This document shows positions 13,655 through 15,810 of a stretch of DNA of 15,810 bases, in pieces. How positions within the stretch are numbered: position 1 is the stretch's first letter; every line of letters begins with the position of its first letter. Made by a program: the position numbers and the translations under genes. The notes beneath the pieces were generated by a model that was given only the letters and a program-made list of their open reading frames with translations, made no database searches and was not told where the DNA came from. The DNA comes from JAHEYG01 sp040403535 (GTDB taxonomy: Bacteria > Bacteroidota > Bacteroidia > B-17B0 > Aurantibacillaceae), in assembly GCA_040403535.1 (NCBI GenBank), contig JBBAKL010000073.1:1-15810 (forward strand), read 5' to 3'.

Positions 13655-15712
13655 ATGAACTTAATTTCCGAAAAAGCCTGGTATTTGCTCCTACTCTGTC
13701 CTGTTGCAGGCTTTGTGTATGCCTGGCTATTATACCATCCGGAAAAACAAAAAGACACATTCAGTAAAGGCACGCTTTATTTTTTAACCGCGCTTCGGTT
13801 TTTAACTGTTACTATAATCACATTGCTTCTGTTAAACCTATTGCTCAAAAGAAGCATTAACGAAACTGAGAAGCCAATTATTCTTTTTGCCACAGATAAT
13901 TCTTCTTCTATTATTTCTTCAAATGATTCTCTGGAAATCAAAAATGAATTTGCACAAGAATTATTGAAAATTAAAAATAGTCTGGCCGGCAAATACAACA
14001 TTCGCTCGTTGCTATTTGGAAGCAAGGTACAAGTTAACAGCACACCTGATTACTCCGACAAGGAAACCGATTTCTCGCAATTAATGTATGAATTAGAAAA
14101 TTCGTACTCAAACCAGAACATTGGCGCTCTGGTTGTGATCAGTGACGGTATTGTAAACCGCGGTAATTCGGGCACCGACGCTTCCGCCAACTTTAAATTT
14201 CCCGTGTATACGATAGCCCTTGGAGATACCACCCTCAAAAAAGACGCGATTCTTAAAAAGATCAATCATAATCAGGTTGTATATCTGAATAATAAATTCC
14301 CTGTTGAAATAACTTCACAATTTGTACGTCTTAAAGGCAAGGAGACAACCGTTAGTATTTACAAAGACGGGGTTAAAAAATCGGAACAAAATTTAAAAAT
14401 CAACACGGATAACCAAACACAAACTTTAAATTTTGTACTTGAATCGGAAAAACCGGGTATACAAAAGTATAAAGTTGTTATTGGAACTTTAAGCGAAGAA
14501 ACAAATACGGAAAACAACAGCTTTGACTTTATAGTTGATGTTATTGATACGCGTGAAAAAATTCTGATTTTATCAGAAGCGCCTCATCCTGATGTAGCGG
14601 CCATTAAAGAAAGTTTGGAATCGTCGCAAACCTACGAAGTGGAAACTTCATCCGCGTTTGATTTTAATAAACCGTTGAAGCCATATAGTTTAATCATACT
14701 TCATAGTTTATCTATAAATAATTTATCGCAATGGAATGAGATAAACACCAACAATCAGCCTTACCTCATCATTAATCCTAAAACCAATGAAAATTTACCT
14801 GGTTTAAAAATCTCTTCAGGATATAATAAACAAAACGAATCTGAAGCCGTATACAATAAAAACTTCAGTTTATTCAGTTTAAGCGATGAACTAAAAAATT
14901 ATATTAAAGAATTTCCGGCTGTATTTACACATTTCGCTACTTACAACACATCGCCCGGAGCCAACAGTTTAATCATGCAAAAAATCGGAATGGTTGAAAC
15001 GGAAAATCCTATTGTATTATTTAACGATAACAGCGGAAGAAAAACAGGAATTGTTGCAGGCGATGGAATTTGGAAATGGAAACTTAGGGATTATGCAGAT
15101 CATTCCAATCACAATTTATTTAATGAACTAATTTCAAAAACCGTTCAGTATTTATCGGTAAAAGCAGATAAAAGTTTCTTTCGCTTAACAACTCAAAAAA
15201 TTGTTAATGAGAACGAAAATATTGAGTTTAATGCCGAAGTGTATAATCAAAGTTATCAGCTCATCACCGATCCGGATGTAAGTTTAATTATTACAGATTC
15301 CGCAGGAAAACAGTTTAATTACACCATGAGCAAATCCGGTAATAGTTATTATCTCAACAGCGGATTATTTCCGACAGGCGAATACAGTTATAAAGCTACT
15401 GTAAAGGTGAATGATAATGTGTATTCGAAAAACGGCACTATTACCGTTAAAGCCATTGTTGCCGAAAAAACAAACACCATTGCTAATCACAGTCTTTTAT
15501 TTCAAATGGCCCAGCAGAGTGGCGGTAAAATGTATTACAAAAATCAAATTAGTGAACTTGAAAAAGAACTCGCATCTAACGAGCTAATTAAACCAATCAC
15601 ATACACTCACAAACAACTAAGTGATTTAATTGACTTAAAATGGCTTTTCTTTTTAGTGGTGGGGTTGTTTAGTATCGAATGGCTGATTAGAAAAAGAGGC
15701 GGAACGGTTTAA
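13655..15712 (+). CDS. VWA-domain membrane protein
   Basis: This is a 685-residue protein when begun at ATG 13655. The frame also opens at ATG 13622, but those 11 extra codons are the fabG terminator hairpin and its T run, so I reject that start. Two membrane helices are seen at about 8-27 and 45-64. A von Willebrand A-like domain follows: DNSSS (81-85, the DxSxS metal site), a TD pair (about 138-139) and VISDG (about 161-165). Then come probable beta-sandwich domains, a central region resembling a glutamine-amidotransferase-like fold, and a last helix at about 661-677 (WLFFLVVGLFSIEWL) with a basic tail. Most of the protein would face the periplasm. Similar VWA membrane proteins are widespread in Bacteroidota, but no function is established here. 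It ends 12 bases before the convergent smpB stop. Confidence 0.8.
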   Translation: MNLISEKAWYLLLLCPVAGFVYAWLLYHPEKQKDTFSKGTLYFLTALRFLTVTIITLLLLNLLLKRSINETEKPIILFATDNSSSIISSNDSLEIKNEFAQELLKIKNSLAGKYNIRSLLFGSKVQVNSTPDYSDKETDFSQLMYELENSYSNQNIGALVVISDGIVNRGNSGTDASANFKFPVYTIALGDTTLKKDAILKKINHNQVVYLNNKFPVEITSQFVRLKGKETTVSIYKDGVKKSEQNLKINTDNQTQTLNFVLESEKPGIQKYKVVIGTLSEETNTENNSFDFIVDVIDTREKILILSEAPHPDVAAIKESLESSQTYEVETSSAFDFNKPLKPYSLIILHSLSINNLSQWNEINTNNQPYLIINPKTNENLPGLKISSGYNKQNESEAVYNKNFSLFSLSDELKNYIKEFPAVFTHFATYNTSPGANSLIMQKIGMVETENPIVLFNDNSGRKTGIVAGDGIWKWKLRDYADHSNHNLFNELISKTVQYLSVKADKSFFRLTTQKIVNENENIEFNAEVYNQSYQLITDPDVSLIITDSAGKQFNYTMSKSGNSYYLNSGLFPTGEYSYKATVKVNDNVYSKNGTITVKAIVAEKTNTIANHSLLFQMAQQSGGKMYYKNQISELEKELASNELIKPITYTHKQLSDLIDLKWLFFLVVGLFSIEWLIRKRGGTV

Positions 15713-15724
15713 CGTGAATACTGA

Positions 15725-15810
15725 TTATCGGACCTTACGCATCAACTCTTTCTTCACATCCCGCTCTTTAATTGCTTCGCGTTTGTCAAATTCTTTCTTT
15801 CCTTTTGCTA
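15725..15810 (-). CDS. smpB: SsrA-binding protein SmpB, C-terminal fragment
   Basis: The last 27 codons read AKGKKEFDKREAIKERDVKK followed by ELMRKVR and a TAA stop. The GKK-(Y/F)-DKRE-xIKERD pattern and the lysine/arginine-rich tail are characteristic of SmpB, which binds tmRNA and places it in the ribosomal A site during trans-translation. The rest of the gene lies beyond the right edge. It converges with the VWA gene, only 12 bases apart, with no terminator visible between them. Confidence 0.9.
   Translation of the reverse strand, partial: AKGKKEFDKREAIKERDVKKELMRKVR

Noticed and set aside
1..15810. CRISPR arrays, insertion sequences, integrases, toxin-antitoxin or defence operons
   Set aside because: I looked for regularly spaced repeats, transposase or nuclease motifs and small paired genes on both strands and found none.

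Overview
The window looks like a chromosomal segment of a member of the Bacteroidota. Two proteins carry type IX secretion C-terminal domains, one type A and one gliding-motility-associated type B. Several promoter candidates fit the TTG / TAnnTTTG pattern typical of that phylum. Start codons lack clear Shine-Dalgarno sequences and tend to sit in A/T-rich leaders. The genus cannot be told from this sequence.

Layout. Bases 1-3779 hold a leftward surface-polysaccharide set. In transcription order it runs: a small DUF2061 membrane protein, a GtrB/ArnC-like family 2 glycosyltransferase, then (after about 100 bp) a Wzx-like flippase, a SAM-dependent methyltransferase and the start of a family 4 glycosyltransferase cut by the window edge. 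The last three are tightly packed and much more A+T-rich than the first two. Bases 4085-5188 encode, rightward, a secreted protein of three near-identical 84-residue PKD-like modules plus a T9SS type A sorting domain. Bases 5189-5914 are non-coding apart from tRNA-Leu(UAA) and tRNA-Gly(GCC), both leftward; they also hold terminators and a hairpin-rich block with a partial copy of the tRNA-Leu 3' end. Bases 5915-8563 are mutS (leftward). Bases 8762-12544 encode a 1260-residue secreted adhesin-like protein with about eight Ig/SprB-like modules, a PKD module and a type B T9SS signal. A 305-bp divergent promoter region then leads rightward to fabG, a strong terminator, and a VWA-domain membrane protein. 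The window closes with the 3' end of smpB on the minus strand.

How it fits together. The left part builds and exports a cell-surface glycan and is the most variable-looking portion. The two T9SS cargo proteins are probable surface or extracellular proteins. mutS (mismatch repair), fabG (fatty-acid synthesis), smpB (ribosome rescue) and the tRNAs are housekeeping genes. I found no transposase, integrase, CRISPR array or recognisable defence operon. No clearly new multi-gene system is evident. The points most worth checking are a terminator hairpin lying between the two tRNA genes, a terminator that overlaps the apparent start of the VWA gene, the tRNA-like structured repeat block, and the repeat-flanked DUF2061 gene beside a GtrB-like enzyme.
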